From contig CAXIUT010000064.1 of assembly GCA_964035545.1 (NCBI GenBank), forward strand, positions 1 through 64,000: a stretch of DNA of 64,000 nt, read 5' to 3'. Both the position numbers and the translations under genes were made by a program. Numbering within the stretch: the first letter of the stretch is position 1; each line of letters begins with the position of its first letter. Below are positions 21,492 to 32,033 of this stretch, piece by piece. The notes under the pieces were generated by a model. It saw only the letters and a program-made list of their open reading frames with translations, did not search any database and was not told where the DNA came from. Source of the stretch: Bugula neritina (taxonomy: Eukaryota > Bryozoa > Gymnolaemata > Cheilostomatida > Bugulidae).

Positions 21492-22730
21492 TTATCTGTC
21501 TATTTCACCAAATACAATATCTATAGTTCCTATAAGAGCAGCTAAATCAGCTAAATAATGCCCTTTACTTAGTTTAGGTAAAATTTGTAAATTATAAAAA
21601 CTGGGTGATCTTATTTTACATTTTAAAGGTTTATTTGAATTATTACTTAATAAAATAGTTCCAAATTCACCTTTAGGTGTTTCTATATAATTAAATAAGA
21701 TATTTTTTTTTATATTTATACCCGTATGTCATTGTAAAAAATGTTCTATAATATCTTCCATATATACATTTTTTTTTAATTTATTTCATTTTTTATTAAC
21801 TAAATTTTGATATATATAATTATCATTTAATTTACTATTCAACAATAATTCGCAAATATTTGTAATAATATTTAAACTTTCTCCCATTTCCAACATTCTT
21901 ATTAAATACCTATCATAACAATCCCCGTTTATTCCTAAAAAGCTTTTTATATTTAATCTATTATAGTTTGAATAACTATGTTTATTAGATAGTCTTAAAT
22001 CTTTTTTTAAACCTACACTTCTAGCCATAACACCCGATAAATTTCAGTTTATAATATTATTTTTATTTAAAGTTCCTATATTAATTAGTCTTTGTTTTCA
22101 AATTTTATTATATGTTAAAACATTATGCATTTCATTTAATGTTTTATAACAATTTTTAATAAAATTTAAAATATCTACTAATAGTGTTTTAGAGATTATA
22201 AAGTTAAAATTATTACTTATCTTATGAAATGCAGCGTGCATTCTTGCCCCACTAACTCTTTCATAAAATTCCATAATATTTTCTCTTTCTTCAAAAGATC
22301 AAAAAATACTAGACATACTTCCTATATCTAATGCATGACAAGCAACAGCTAACATATGATTTAATATTCTAGTTAACTCATCAAATAAAACTCTAATATA
22401 GCTTGTTGTATTACTTTTATGTTGAAAATTTAATAGCTTCTCAATAGTTAAACAATAAGCATGTTCTTGACTCATCATAGAAACATAGTCTAATCTATCG
22501 AAATATGGTATAGATTTTTCATAATGTTTAGTTTCTATTAATTTTTCAGTACTTCTATGTAAAAGACCTATATGAATATCTGTTTTTTCTATAATCTCAT
22601 TAGATAGTTGTAATACTAGTCTTAAAACTCCGTGAGCTGCAGGGTGTTGTGGTCCAAAATTTATAATTAATTTTTTATTTTTATTATTATTTTTTAAAGA
22701 GTTTCAATTAAAAAAAAAACTAAAATTCAA
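21492..22730 (-). CDS. nad7: NADH dehydrogenase subunit 7 (49-kDa, NuoD)
   Basis: 412 codons from TTG (22730) to TAA (21492-21494). Recognised from the N-terminal [15 protein letters not shown], the conserved [19 protein letters not shown] segment, GARMHAAFH, and the C-terminal TPKGEFG ... [23 protein letters not shown]. It forms the quinone-binding hydrophilic arm of complex I with nad9 and nad10, which are also mitochondrially encoded here. The N-terminus is divergent and the start is inferred from the first TTG after an in-frame TAA. Confidence 0.95.
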
Positions 22731-22777
22731 GTGTAATTATTTATTTAAAAAAATAATATTAAAAATAGTAAAGTTAG

Positions 22778-24844
22778 TTAAGATTTATACCTAAAATTAT
22801 TTAATTTTATTAATTTATTATCGTATATGAACGAATTTAATAATTTTTTATTTTTACTAGTTTTTAAAATTGAAAAATAGTTAGTTAAAAAATCGAATTG
22901 AATACTATTAAAAATTCCTTTAAAATATAATGGTTGTTTGAATATAAATTTAGGAATTTTTTTTTTCATTTTCATTCAAAATTTTTTTTTAACTCTTTGC
23001 CTTTTACGAATTCATTTCCTTATTTTTTTTTTTATATATAGAGATTGTACTTTAACTTTTTTTAAAAAAATTCAAAAATTTAAATTTATAGGAATTTGAT
23101 ATATTTGTTTTTTTTTTTTTATATAGAAATGTTTATAAAATAGGGAAAAATCTTTTCAAAAATTATAAGATAAATTAAATTTTATAGAAAAATAGGAAAA
23201 TAAAAAATCATTACTTTTTATAGTATTTAATGTTTTAGCTTTTAAAAAAATTGGAAAAAAATTTTTATATCGTCTTTTTTTTATTGTTTTATTTTTATAA
23301 ACACTTCAATGAGTTATTCTAGATTTTTTATAAGTTATTAATTTTTTTTGTCAAAAATTAAAAAAATAAGTTTTTTTTTTTTTTTTTTTTTTTTTTGTAA
23401 AATATAGCTTTATTGCAGAACCAATTGCCATACGATTATTAAAAAATATATAATTAGTTATTAGTTTTTTTTTTTTACTATTACTATATCTATGATTTAA
23501 AAAATTTATAGAAAAAAATAATCTTTTACAATATTTAAATTTAATTTTTTTATATTTAAATAATAATTTTCTTTTTTTTTTTTTAGTCTTAAAATATATA
23601 CGTTTAAATTTTTTTTTTCTTTTAAAATATTTTTTACGTTTTATAGTAGAAAGTGTATTTATTTTATTTAATTTCATTAATGATTTATATAATAAATCAA
23701 GTGTAGATTTTTTTTTAAAAAAATTTCATAAAAAGGTAAAAAAAAATTTTTTTTTTCAAAAATTACATATTAACTTTATATTAAAAAGTTTTAAATAACG
23801 TGGTCTAAATTTTTTTCTTCTCATAAATTTTCAAAAAAATCTTGGTTTACAATTTATCCTTAAAATTTTATAAAAAGAAATATTTTTTAGAAAAAAAAAT
23901 TTTTTTTTTTTTTTTTCTTTTCTTATTACTGTATACTTATATTTATTAATATAATTTTTTTTTAAAATTTTTTTATAAAAACGTATATAATTTAATTTAT
24001 TTTTATTTAAAGATACTTTTAACTTATCTTCTAGTTTTGTATTAGTTTCATTATAAAAGTTATTATTTCATTTTAATTTACGCGTAAAATACTCTTCTCT
24101 AAATATTCTAAAGAAACGTTTTTCATCCACTACTTCTTCCAAAAAACGTATTTTAAATCTTGATATATATGCTATTTTAAATCGTCTTTTTCAATATATA
24201 TTTAATTTTTTTTTTTTTTTATCTAATAATGTTTTAAATGTATTAAAAAATATATTTGATATATTTATTTTTTTTTTTTTTAAATAATAAAGATTATTAT
24301 GATTATATAAATTATTAGTAATTAAGGAGTAATTTTTTTTTTTTATTATAATATTACTAAAAAGTTGTTTTAACAATGCTAAATTTGTACATATCTCATT
24401 TTTTGTTATTTTAATATCATAATAATTTGATACATAATAAATATATACATATTTTCTTACTAAACGATTTCATAATTTTAATTTTTTTTTTTTTTTTTTC
24501 TTTACAATTTTATGTGTTAGCTTATAAGACTTTTTTACTTTAATTTCATTTTTATATTTATTTACTAATAAATGTTTTCACTCTAAACGATTATAATTAT
24601 TTTTTAGTTTTTTTTTAAATTTATATAAAATTTTTTTAAAACTAATACTGTAATAAATTCTTATATTAGAATATGATATTTTCCTTAATAAAAAAAAAAA
24701 TTGTTTATATTTTTTAAAAAAAATATAAATATTTTTATAATTAAAATAAGATTCAATAAAAATAGACATTTTTATTTTTTTAAAGCTAGATTTTTTATAT
24801 TTAGTTAAGGCTTTAATATACTTTCTTTTTTTTGGAAAAAACAA
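22778..24844 (-). CDS. orf688, very large basic protein (Ymf77-like position)
   Basis: 688 codons from TTG (24844), directly after the TAA of orf176, to TAA (22778-22780). I walked the frame through all but the last stretch of the internal gaps and found only TGA (Trp). Extremely Lys/Phe/Asn-rich with many lysine runs encoded by A-tracts. The best conserved-looking parts are RRFKIAYISRFKIRFLEEV (middle) and FNNRMAIGSAIKLYF (C-terminal third). No membrane segments. Position next to nad7 and character resemble the large ciliate ORF Ymf77. Charge suggests a ribosome-associated role, which is inference only. Confidence 0.7.
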
Positions 24845-25375
24845 TTAATTTTTTGTTAATAAGTTTATTTTTTTTTTTATAAAAAAACCTATATAACTAC
24901 AGTTATTATCTATAAATTTATATTTACCAATTAATTTCCTTTTATAACTAGTTTTATATTTAATATTTAAATTATTATAATTAATTTTTTTTTTATAATA
25001 ATTTATAATATAAAAAAAATTTTCTAATAAATAACTTTTTACGTGATTAATATCAATATTACCTTTAAATTTGTTTAAAAATAATTTATGTTTTTTTGCC
25101 TTTTTTAATTTGTATTTTTTACGACTAATAGAGTTAAAACCATATGGTCTATATTCATTAAGCTGAGATAAAAACTCTATATTTTCTAAGTATACAATTT
25201 TATGAATATTTTGTACCTTATCAGTATTGATTATTATTTTACTATAAAACGGATATATATCTGCTTTATAGAAAAAAAAATTATTTATATTTTTTTTTTT
25301 ATTATATTTTTTTTTTTTTTTTTTAAAATAAAATAAATTATTTACACTATTTAATTTATTATATAAAAATAACAA
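24845..25375 (-). CDS. orf176, basic hypothetical (probably ribosomal)
   Basis: 176 codons from TTG (25375) to TAA (24845-24847). Overlaps the 3' end of rps13 by 25 bases and abuts orf688 with TAA-TTG. Lys/Asn/Tyr-rich, with a central EYRPYGFNSISRKKYKLKK block that looks like an RNA-binding loop. Lying in a run of ribosomal protein genes (rpl2-rps19-rps13), it is probably a divergent ribosomal protein. I cannot name the family. Confidence 0.6.
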   Translation of the reverse strand: MLFLYNKLNSVNNLFYFKKKKKKYNKKKNINNFFFYKADIYPFYSKIIINTDKVQNIHKIVYLENIEFLSQLNEYRPYGFNSISRKKYKLKKAKKHKLFLNKFKGNIDINHVKSYLLENFFYIINYYKKKINYNNLNIKYKTSYKRKLIGKYKFIDNNCSYIGFFIKKKINLLTKN

Positions 25376-26010
25376 TTTTTTTTTTTTTTTTTTTTTTTTT
25401 TACCCATTTTTCTTCTACTTTCGTTAGGTATAACTAAGGTATATTTTAATTTATATAAATTTTTATAATTATATAAGTATAATGAAAATAATATTGGTAA
25501 TCCTATTGTAGCGACTAATAAAATTTTTTTTTTAGCTACATTATGTTTTTTTTTTTTTTTTTTTGTTTTTACTCCAGTTATAATATTTTTTGATAATAAT
25601 TGTGGATCAAATTTTACCTTTTTTCTATTTTGTCTCGCTAATCTAGCTATAAATTTAAATCCTTGACCCCATTCTTGCATTCATAATAAATATCATAATC
25701 TATTATTATACTCCGCTAAAATTAGTGTAGGAAATATATCTCTTTTTCTTCGACCAAAAAGTTTATAAAACTGATTTACTCTAAACAAGAATACAATTCT
25801 ATGTTTTTTATTACCTTTATTATTACTATGACTACGTTGTCCATTAGAAGAATATCCCCTAACTTGTCTTCATATTTTCATATAAAACAACATATCTTTT
25901 ATTAACAGCTTACTTAATATAACATCTTTAAAATTAAATAATTTTTTTTTTTTTTTTCTTATAATAAAACTACTACTTATTTCTTTATTAATATTTACTT
26001 TTTTTAACAA
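25351..26010 (-). CDS. rps13: Small-subunit ribosomal protein uS13 with long C-terminal extension
   Basis: 219 codons from TTG (26010), right after the rps19 TAA, to TAA (25351-25353). The segment WRQVRGYSSNGQRSHSNNKG (about residues 50-70) matches the uS13 C-terminal R-G-Q-R-T-x-x-N-x-R/K-T motif. Usual length is about 120, so about 110 extra residues follow, including a hydrophobic stretch (KILLVATIGLPILFSLYLY) that looks like a membrane segment, and a lysine tail from an A-tract. The first 45 residues are poorly conserved and also cross a 16-A tract, so frame there depends on homopolymer accuracy. Confidence 0.65.
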
Positions 26011-26316
26011 TTATTTTTTTTTTTTTTTAGGTCTAAAATTAAAGGGCTTTTTAAATTTTAAAAAGTTTATACCTCTAGAATTAATAGAATATTTATAAAA
26101 ATTTTTCCTAATATAACAGTTTCCTAAATGAAAAAAATATGTATGCATATAATTTATCGAATTAAATCTAATATTATTTTTTATTAAACCTAAATTTTGT
26201 AAACCTTTTTTTTTATTAACTAATTTTAACTCTATAAAATATTTATAAAACTCGTATCTATTTGTTTTAAAAAATTTTCACGCTGATTTTGCCAATTTAT
26301 TTTTTATGTTTTGCAA
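26011..26316 (-). CDS. rps19: Small-subunit ribosomal protein uS19
   Basis: 101 codons from TTG (26316) to TAA (26011-26013), preceding the rps13 TTG without a gap. KSAWKFFKTNRYEF near the start corresponds to the R-S-x-W-K-g-P-F region, and FHLGNCYIRKNFYKYSINSR ... KPFNFRPKK matches the family's Y-N-G-k-x-f-x-x-v ... G-x-x-x-G-E-F-x-x-T-R-k. Order rpl2-rps19 is the ancestral S10-operon order. The start overlaps rpl2 by 20 bases. Confidence 0.65.
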
Positions 26317-27052
26317 CTCAATTTCAAGGGCTCAATTCAGGTTGAGATGTTTTAGTTCTCCCTCCATTGGGGTGATCAACTGGGTTCATTGCTACTCCCC
26401 TAACATTTATATTTTTTTTTCTATGTAAACTAAAACCAAATTTGCCTTCTACTAATTCATTTACTTTAAAATTTTTATTTTTTCCAATATATACATTTAA
26501 AAACTTGGGTAAGTACTTATGTTTACCCGATGGTAGAATCGTTAAAACTAATTTTTTTTTTGATTTTTTTGATTTTTTTTTTTTACAATAAGTTCCACTT
26601 GATCTAGAATATGTAATTTTATTATTGACAATAACGTTTGAAAATAATATAAAACTAGGTAATTTATTTAAATTTATTATAATGCTTTTAAAATAAAATT
26701 TATTTTTTAAATATTTAAATAAAGATATATTGAATAAAATTTTTCCTACATTTAAAAATTCAATTCCTGGAATATACGATTTAAAATTAAATATATTTTC
26801 ACATTTAAAAAATTGCTTATAAGGTTTTTTTAAATAAGATACATTTTTTACAATTGTATTTATATAAAAAGCTGATAAACTAAAGTATTTTATATTTTTC
26901 AATTTATAAATTTTTTTTTTTTTATGCATCAAATTATTATTTATTAATTTTTTTTTATTGTATATGTATATATAACTATTATCAAAAATATTTACATCTT
27001 TTTTATGTCTAAAGGATGGTATTTTTTTTTTTAAATTTTTTAAATATAACAT
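26297..27052 (-). CDS. rpl2: Large-subunit ribosomal protein uL2
   Basis: 251 codons, ATG (27052) to TAA (26297-26299). C-terminal signature VRGVAMNPVDHPNGG followed by RTKTSQPELSPW is the invariant uL2 peptidyl-transferase motif. Upstream are the LPSGKHKYLP and SRSSGTYCKK segments of the second domain. The N-terminal domain is divergent and AT-driven. Slightly shorter than bacterial uL2 (about 275). Confidence 0.95.
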
Positions 27053-27335
27053 TTATTTTAGATTTATAGTAATTAGAATTACTTTTAATATAATTAATTA
27101 ATTCTGGTTTTTTAAATAGTTTATAATCTATTATACTTTTTTTACCAGTATATCATAAAAAATTACTCATTAAATATGGTCGAAGTTTTACATAAGCTCC
27201 AAAATATATTAATTTTCTTTTTGATTTTTGTTTTTTTGATATTTTTGATAAATATTTTCATAATTTTTTAAACTTTAAACGTCTATAATTTATATTTTTT
27301 AAGCTATAGCAATTGAATTCAATTTCTCTTATCAC
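27009..27335 (-). CDS. orf108, conserved-looking basic protein
   Basis: 108 codons from GTG (27335) in the motif TTAAGTGATAAGAG to TAG (27009-27011). Overlaps nad10 by 7 bases and rpl2 by 44 bases. Basic, with [20 protein letters not shown] as its most distinctive segment. Located between nad10 and rpl2 and probably a ribosomal protein. I cannot assign a family with confidence. Confidence 0.6.
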
Positions 27336-27784
27336 TTAATATTTTTTAAAATTAATTGTTGTAACTTTAAAGTACCAAAAAATAATGACTCTGCTGTTGG
27401 TGGACATCCTGGTATATATAAATCTATAGGTATAATCTTATTACAACCCTTTACAACATTATTAGAATAATGATAATAACCTCCTCCATTTGCACAACTT
27501 CCCATAGAAATTACTCATTTAGGATTTGACATTTGTTCGTATATTCTTTTTAATGCTGGTGACATTTTAATTGTTAATGTTCCAGCAACTATAATTAGAT
27601 CGGCTTGTCTAGGTGATGCTCTGAATATAATACCAAATCTGTCGTAATCATATCTACTTACTGTTGCATGCATCATCTCAACTGCACAACAAGCTAATCC
27701 AAATGTTAGTGGGTAAAAAGATCCATGTCTTGCTCAATTTATTATAGTTATTAATTTTAATTTTAATAAATTTATTAAATTCAC
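27329..27784 (-). CDS. nad10: NADH dehydrogenase subunit 10 (PSST, NuoB)
   Basis: 151 codons from GTG (27784), right after an in-frame TAA, to TAA (27329-27331), the codon before being TGA (Trp). The ligands for iron-sulfur centre N2 are visible: CC in [12 protein letters not shown] (about residue 38), C in [12 protein letters not shown] and C in [10 protein letters not shown]. Base composition is less AT-biased than in its neighbours, reflecting strong protein conservation. Confidence 0.96.
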
Positions 27785-27805
27785 TTAGTATAAGTATAGT
27801 ATAGA

Positions 27806-28213
27806 TTACATATTTCTAAATTTTCTTCTTATATGTAATTTTAAAAGAGGGTCCTGTTTTAGACCATAAATAGATCTTCTTCGTATCTTTCCGTGAAGAG
27901 GAGAAAAATCGTATACACCTCTTATACATGTATAATTTACAACAGGTAAATCTCTTGCAGCATTGCCATTTAATAATACTTTTGAAAATTTTCTTAAATT
28001 ATGACCAAAACCAGGTATATGCCCTAATGCTCTTTTTTTTGTTGATAATCTAATTTTTGCAACAGGTCTTCTAGCTGAATTTGGTTTTCTAGGTGTACAT
28101 ATTCTTAATCTCAATATAACACCTTTTTTTTGAGGTGCTCCTTTAAACTTAGGTTTTTTGTTTCTTTTCGGTCTTTTATAAAAAGTTTTTATTTTTCACA
28201 TTGGAGAAGACAT
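27806..28213 (-). CDS. rps12: Small-subunit ribosomal protein uS12
   Basis: 135 codons, ATG (28213) to TAA (27806-27808). Contains LRICTPRKPNSARRPVAKIR, the decoding-centre loop KPNSA, plus IPGFGHNL and the C-terminal KIRRRSIYGLK. The N-terminus carries a TGA-encoded Trp (MSSPMWK). Very strongly conserved relative to neighbours. Confidence 0.97.
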
Positions 28214-28278
28214 TTATTTAACTATATCGAGTTTATAGTTACATAATTAACTATATAATTTAAAATTATCAGTATATG

Positions 28279-28755
28279 TTATAAATATATAGATAGTATA
28301 AAGTAGATATCTATAAAATAAAAAATACTTAATATAAAAAAATTTAATATAAAAAATATCACTAATAATAATTTAAAATTTATATTTTTTTTTTTTAATT
28401 TTATGTAATTAGTGTTAATATTAGTATTTTTTATAAAAAATATCTGTATATAAAAAATCATATTAAAAAAAACTATAAAAACTATTAAGTATAGGTATAT
28501 AAAACTTATTTTCGATAAAATATGTATTAAATAATTAAACTTAACAAAAAATAGTATAAATGGTGGTATACCGGTTAATGCTAAGATTAGCGGAAAGATT
28601 ATTAGTTTAAACTGAGATAATTTTGTAATATATTGTAAAATATATGGTAATGATAACGAGTTAATTTTATTAGAAAAAATAAATTTTGTTAGATATTGTA
28701 TACAGAATAAATTTACAATATATAATATCAAGTAAAGATTTAAATATAATGTCAT
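28279..28755 (-). CDS. nad2: NADH dehydrogenase subunit 2, C-terminal part (separate gene)
   Basis: 158 codons, ATG (28755) to TAA (28279-28281). KLSQFKLIIFPLILALTGIPPFILFFVKF corresponds to the L-x-L-x-G-I-P-P-x-x-G-F-x-x-K segment of nad2, followed by further membrane spans. The N-terminal half of nad2 is encoded about 2 kb upstream at 30568-31500. The 5' end overlaps the rps3 frame by 86 bases. Confidence 0.75.
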   Translation of the reverse strand: MTLYLNLYLILYIVNLFCIQYLTKFIFSNKINSLSLPYILQYITKLSQFKLIIFPLILALTGIPPFILFFVKFNYLIHILSKISFIYLYLIVFIVFFNMIFYIQIFFIKNTNINTNYIKLKKKNINFKLLLVIFFILNFFILSIFYFIDIYFILSIYL

Positions 28756-29425
28756 ATTTTATATAAAATAATTGTAAGGTACACCCTACTGAGCCAGTTT
28801 TTGTCCATATATCTCATTTATTTCTATTTAAACTTAACATTTTATTGCTTAAAGAATATCTTCCTTTACGGTAAAAAATAACTTTTTTTCTAGAATTACC
28901 CCCTCTTCCTAATTTTCCATTAAACCTTAAAGTAACTCCTTTTATTTGCAATAAATATCTATTTGGCATAATATACTTATTTATAATTCTAATAAAAAAT
29001 AAAAAATATCTTCTATGTCTTTTAAAATGAATATTATCTAATTTTCTTTTAATATATAAACATATGTTTTTTGTATTTTTTAATCAAATATTTATTAGAA
29101 ACATATATATAACTTCGTTAAAATATTTAATTCCAAAATTTTTAAAATGTTTATTTCTAGTAGTAAAAAGTATTTTTTTTATTAATTTTTTGGGTAATAT
29201 TACTATACTATTTATACTTTTTTCTTTTGTATTTAAATTATAAATTTTTTTTAAATAATACATATTAAATTCTTGATAATTATTATTATTTAGTTTATTT
29301 TTTTTATTTTGTTTAAAAAAAAAAAAAAAATAATTTAAATTTACTTTATTTTTCACTTTATTATAACTTATATAGTTAGTATTATTATATAAATTAAATA
29401 TAAATAATTTATAAATATAAAACAA
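28670..29425 (-). CDS. rps3: Small-subunit ribosomal protein uS3
   Basis: 251 codons to TAA (28670-28672), start taken at 29425, 20 bases from trnF. The C-terminal third has YLLQIKGVTLRFNGKLGRGG followed by SRKKVIFYRKGRYSL ... WTKTGSVGCTL, matching the uS3 pattern G-x-x-I-x-x-x-G-R-L-g-G ... a-r-x-x-x-x-x-G-x-x-p-L ... T-x-x-G-x-x-G-v-x-V. The N-terminal KH part is not recognisable at this divergence. About 33 residues after the conserved core run into nad2 (second part). Confidence 0.72.
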
Positions 29426-29444
29426 ATTAAATCTATTTAAAATA

Positions 29445-29516
29445 TGTCAACAAAAAGAATTGAACTTTCGACCCTCAGATTTTCAGTCTGATGCTCTACC
29501 ACTGAGCTATGTTAAC
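29445..29516 (-). tRNA. trnF: tRNA-Phe (GAA)
   Basis: Acceptor GTTAACA/TGTTGAC, D-arm GCTC..GAGC with a canonical AGTGGTAGA loop, anticodon arm TCAGA-CTGAAAA-TCTGA (GAA), T-arm with GTTCAATT. The most canonical tRNA in the window. The 5' end overlaps the nad1 second-part stop codon. Confidence 0.95.
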
Positions 29517-29689
29517 TTAAACAATAAATTTAGTATAATAATTTGATTAAAAAAAAAAATATTTATAAAAATAAAAGTTTTTCAATTTAATAAAATTAAC
29601 TGATCTATTCTATATCTAGGCAATGTTCCTCTGATTAATATACTTAGTATTACCAATAATATACTTTTTATAAACAAGAAATACGATAT
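29507..29689 (-). CDS. nad1: NADH dehydrogenase subunit 1, C-terminal part (separate gene)
   Basis: 60 codons from about ATA (29689), 5 bases after the atp9 stop, to TAG (29507-29509) inside trnF. ILIRGTLPRYRIDQLILLNW is the conserved nad1 C-terminal loop (R-x-x-x-P-R-x-R-x-D-x-L-x-x-x-x-W-K). The preceding parts of nad1 lie 10 kb upstream at 39869-40621. The stop is formed by tRNA bases, so tRNA excision could leave the mRNA to end with FKLT. Confidence 0.8.
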
Positions 29690-29693
29690 GGTT

Positions 29694-29927
29694 TTACAAG
29701 AAGTAAATAGTTCCTCCTAATAGCACTGCTAAAAAGACGAACGTTTCAATCAATGCAAATGCCATAAGTGAGGTGTTGAACAGACTTTCACTGTCCTCGG
29801 GGTTTCTTGATGCAGCTATACTATAGCCTGCAAACAGTATTCCTGTACCCATAGCTGCTCCAGATAGAGTAATTGAGATGAAACCTAGTGCAATGAATTT
29901 GGAAGCGTTTAGTGCTATCAAGTTCAT
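29694..29927 (-). CDS. atp9: ATP synthase subunit c (Fo ring)
   Basis: 77 codons, ATG (29927) to TAA (29694-29696). Two membrane helices joined by the polar loop SRNPEDSE (RNP motif), Gly-rich first helix (LSGAAMGTGILFAG), and the proton-carrying Glu in FALIETFVFLAVLLGG. Noticeably higher GC and balanced codon use than neighbours. Confidence 0.98.
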   Translation of the reverse strand: MNLIALNASKFIALGFISITLSGAAMGTGILFAGYSIAASRNPEDSESLFNTSLMAFALIETFVFLAVLLGGTIYFL

Positions 29928-29937
29928 CGCACTTAAT

Positions 29938-30489
29938 TTACTCCTGTAACTGCACTAATTTTTGTTTATAAAGTTTATATTTTACTTTTATAACCAAGTT
30001 ATTTTTATCATTAACTATATAGTTATAAAGGGGTAAAAATAAATATTTTGTCATGTTTTTTTTTTTTCTTTTAACATTAAGTAAGATAATATTTTTTAAA
30101 ATATTTATACACAGTATAGTACGACTTTTTTCATTTAAAAATAATAGTTTACTTAAAACTTTTTTTTTTTTTCTAAAAACTTTATTTTTATTAATAAACA
30201 TACAGTCTAATTGTCTAAACTTTCAATATAAAACTCTATCTAAATCTCTAAACGAATAATACTTATTATAAAAAAATAAAAAAGTACTAGATAAAGGTAT
30301 ACTATTAAATTTTTCGCGTAATAAATAATTATTATAAAAATATTTTATAATTTTATAAGTTTTTAAAAAATTACCTCTTTTTTTAATTCTATTAACTAAA
30401 CTATATGTCGGTGTATTTTTTAAGTATAGAAAATTATATTTTTTTTTATAACATATTTTGTGAGTGAAGTTTTTCCTTAAATTTTCCAT
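29938..30489 (-). CDS. rps7: Small-subunit ribosomal protein uS7
   Basis: 183 codons, ATG (30489) to TAA (29938-29940), one TGA (Trp) at 30223. SLVNRIKKRGNFLKTYKIIK matches the uS7 N-l-m-k-x-G-K-k-s-x-A-x-k-I segment, and INILKNIILLNVKRK ... YLFLPLYNY matches the P-x-v-e-V-k-x-r-r-v-G-G-x-x-y-q-V-P region. Strongly basic overall. Lies between nad2 (first part) and atp9. Confidence 0.6.
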
Positions 30490-30567
30490 ACTTACATTAC
30501 AGAAGTAGTAATTTACACTATTATAAGATTTTATTAATATTTATAATTATAGTATAGACGTATATAA

Positions 30568-31500
30568 TTAAACAATAAAATTTAATAGCATTAAAGTATT
30601 AGTCGCAAAACCACTATAAGCAATAAATTCTTGAAAATTATAAACTTTTAATTTTTGTATAAAAAAAAAAAAAATAAAAATAGATAAAAGATTAAATAAC
30701 TTATAATAGCTTAAAGTAAAATAAATAAAGTTATGGTTAAAAAAAAAAATAAAAAATATATAATTTATAAAAATAGTTATAATAGAATATGTAATCACAA
30801 TATCTATAGATATATATTTATACAACTCTAATTTTAAATAATGAAATCCTGGAAGGCTTAATTTTAAAATAAAGCTAATTATAAGGAAGTATATTTGTCA
30901 ATAAGATTTATTTGATATAATATAATTTAACTCTACTAAATTTACAGTACCAAATAATTGTATAATAAATAAAATTCCTACTAAAAAAATAATAGTTACA
31001 AAAAAATTATTAAGTAAATATAATAATAATAAATTTTTTTGTTTTAGTAAACTATTTGTATTAGTTATTTGAATACTATTTAAAAAGAAAAAATAAAAGA
31101 TAATACTATAAACTTCTATAATTAAGAAAAATGTAATTAAATTATTAACAAAAAATAAAAAAAATAGAAAAAAAATAATATTATAATTAATAAATAAAAT
31201 ATTTGATTTTATATAAAAATTTAAAAAAATACTTAATACTATATATACTAACATAAATGATACGATAATATTAGAATTTACTTCTAACTTTAAAGTTATT
31301 AGGTATAAAAATAATAGCTTATTAAATAATATAAATATATTATTTTTAAATAAATAGTAATTTAGTTTTTTTATAATATTTAAAGTAAAAAACTTTAAAT
31401 TTTTAAAAATAGAAATTACCAGTAAACTATAAAACATTTCTGCATATATATACATATACAAAAAAATGAAATTTCAAAAAAAAAAATTTAGATTTATCAC
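30568..31500 (-). CDS. nad2: NADH dehydrogenase subunit 2, N-terminal part (Ymf65-like)
   Basis: 310 codons from GTG (31500) to TAA (30568-30570), TGA (Trp) at 30898. About eight membrane spans; SFILKLSLPGFHYLKLELYK in the second half is the nad2 K-L-s-x-x-P-F-H-x-w-x-x-d-v-Y motif. The remaining C-terminal spans are in the separate gene at 28279-28755, with rps7, atp9, nad1 (second part), trnF and rps3 between. Known ciliate precedent: Ymf65 as the nad2 N-part in Tetrahymena. Confidence 0.78.
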
Positions 31501-31501
31501 A

Positions 31502-31648
31502 TTATATTAATTTTTTTGTTAAATATTTTTTTAAATTACGTTTTTTTTTTTTTATATTTTTAGAATAATTGATTACTAAAATATGTGATCTTAATAAATT
31601 TAAATAATTTATTTTTAAATTCTTATAATAATTTAATAATATTATTAA
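31502..31648 (-). CDS. Possible small basic ORF (48 codons)
   Basis: Open frame between the nad3 stop and the nad2 start, TAA at 31502-31504, first usable start ATA at 31645. Lysine-rich C-terminus (KNIKKKKRNLKKYLTKK). It could be a tiny ribosomal protein or simply spacer. Confidence 0.25.
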   Translation of the reverse strand, partial: LIILLNYYKNLKINYLNLLRSHILVINYSKNIKKKKRNLKKYLTKKLI

Positions 31649-31658
31649 AGTCTATAAA

Positions 31659-32021
31659 CTATACTTGTCATTCTAATGAATTAAATATTAAATCATAAAC
31701 AAGAGTTAATATCAATAAAGCAATAAATAAAACTAATAAAAAAATAGAAATAAAATTTATAGATGATATATTTAGGGATAAGGGTATTAAAATTAAAAAT
31801 TCTCCGTCGTAAATAACCAAAAATAGGAGTATTAGTATAAAATTTATGTTATATTGTATTTTTATATTATTTAGTGACTTAAAACCACATTCATAAAAAT
31901 TTAATTTATAATTAAAATTTTTATTACTATAAAAAAATTTTAATATATAAGTAATTATTCAAAATATAAGCGAGAGAAAAAAGGCATTTAAAATAACATA
32001 ACTTATAGTAATACTTATCAC
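31659..32021 (-). CDS. nad3: NADH dehydrogenase subunit 3
   Basis: 120 codons from GTG (32021), in TTAAGTGATAAG right after an in-frame TAA, to TAG (31659-31661). FYECGFKSL (Y-E-C-G), followed by FILILLFLVIYDGEFLILIP (the F-D-x-E-x-x-x-L-x-P helix) and a final LVYDLIFNSLEW, all hallmarks of nad3. Three membrane spans. Confidence 0.95.
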
Positions 32022-32033
32022 TTAATTAAACTT

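Noticed and set aside
22778-25375. Several separate small basic genes between nad7 and rps13
   Set aside because: The pieces in 22778-24844 are one frame interrupted only by TGA, so they form a single 688-codon ORF; only orf176 is separate.
30053-30259. 68-aa plus-strand Phe-rich ORF
   Set aside because: Antisense to rps7; A-runs of the lysine-rich gene read as Phe/Leu on the other strand.
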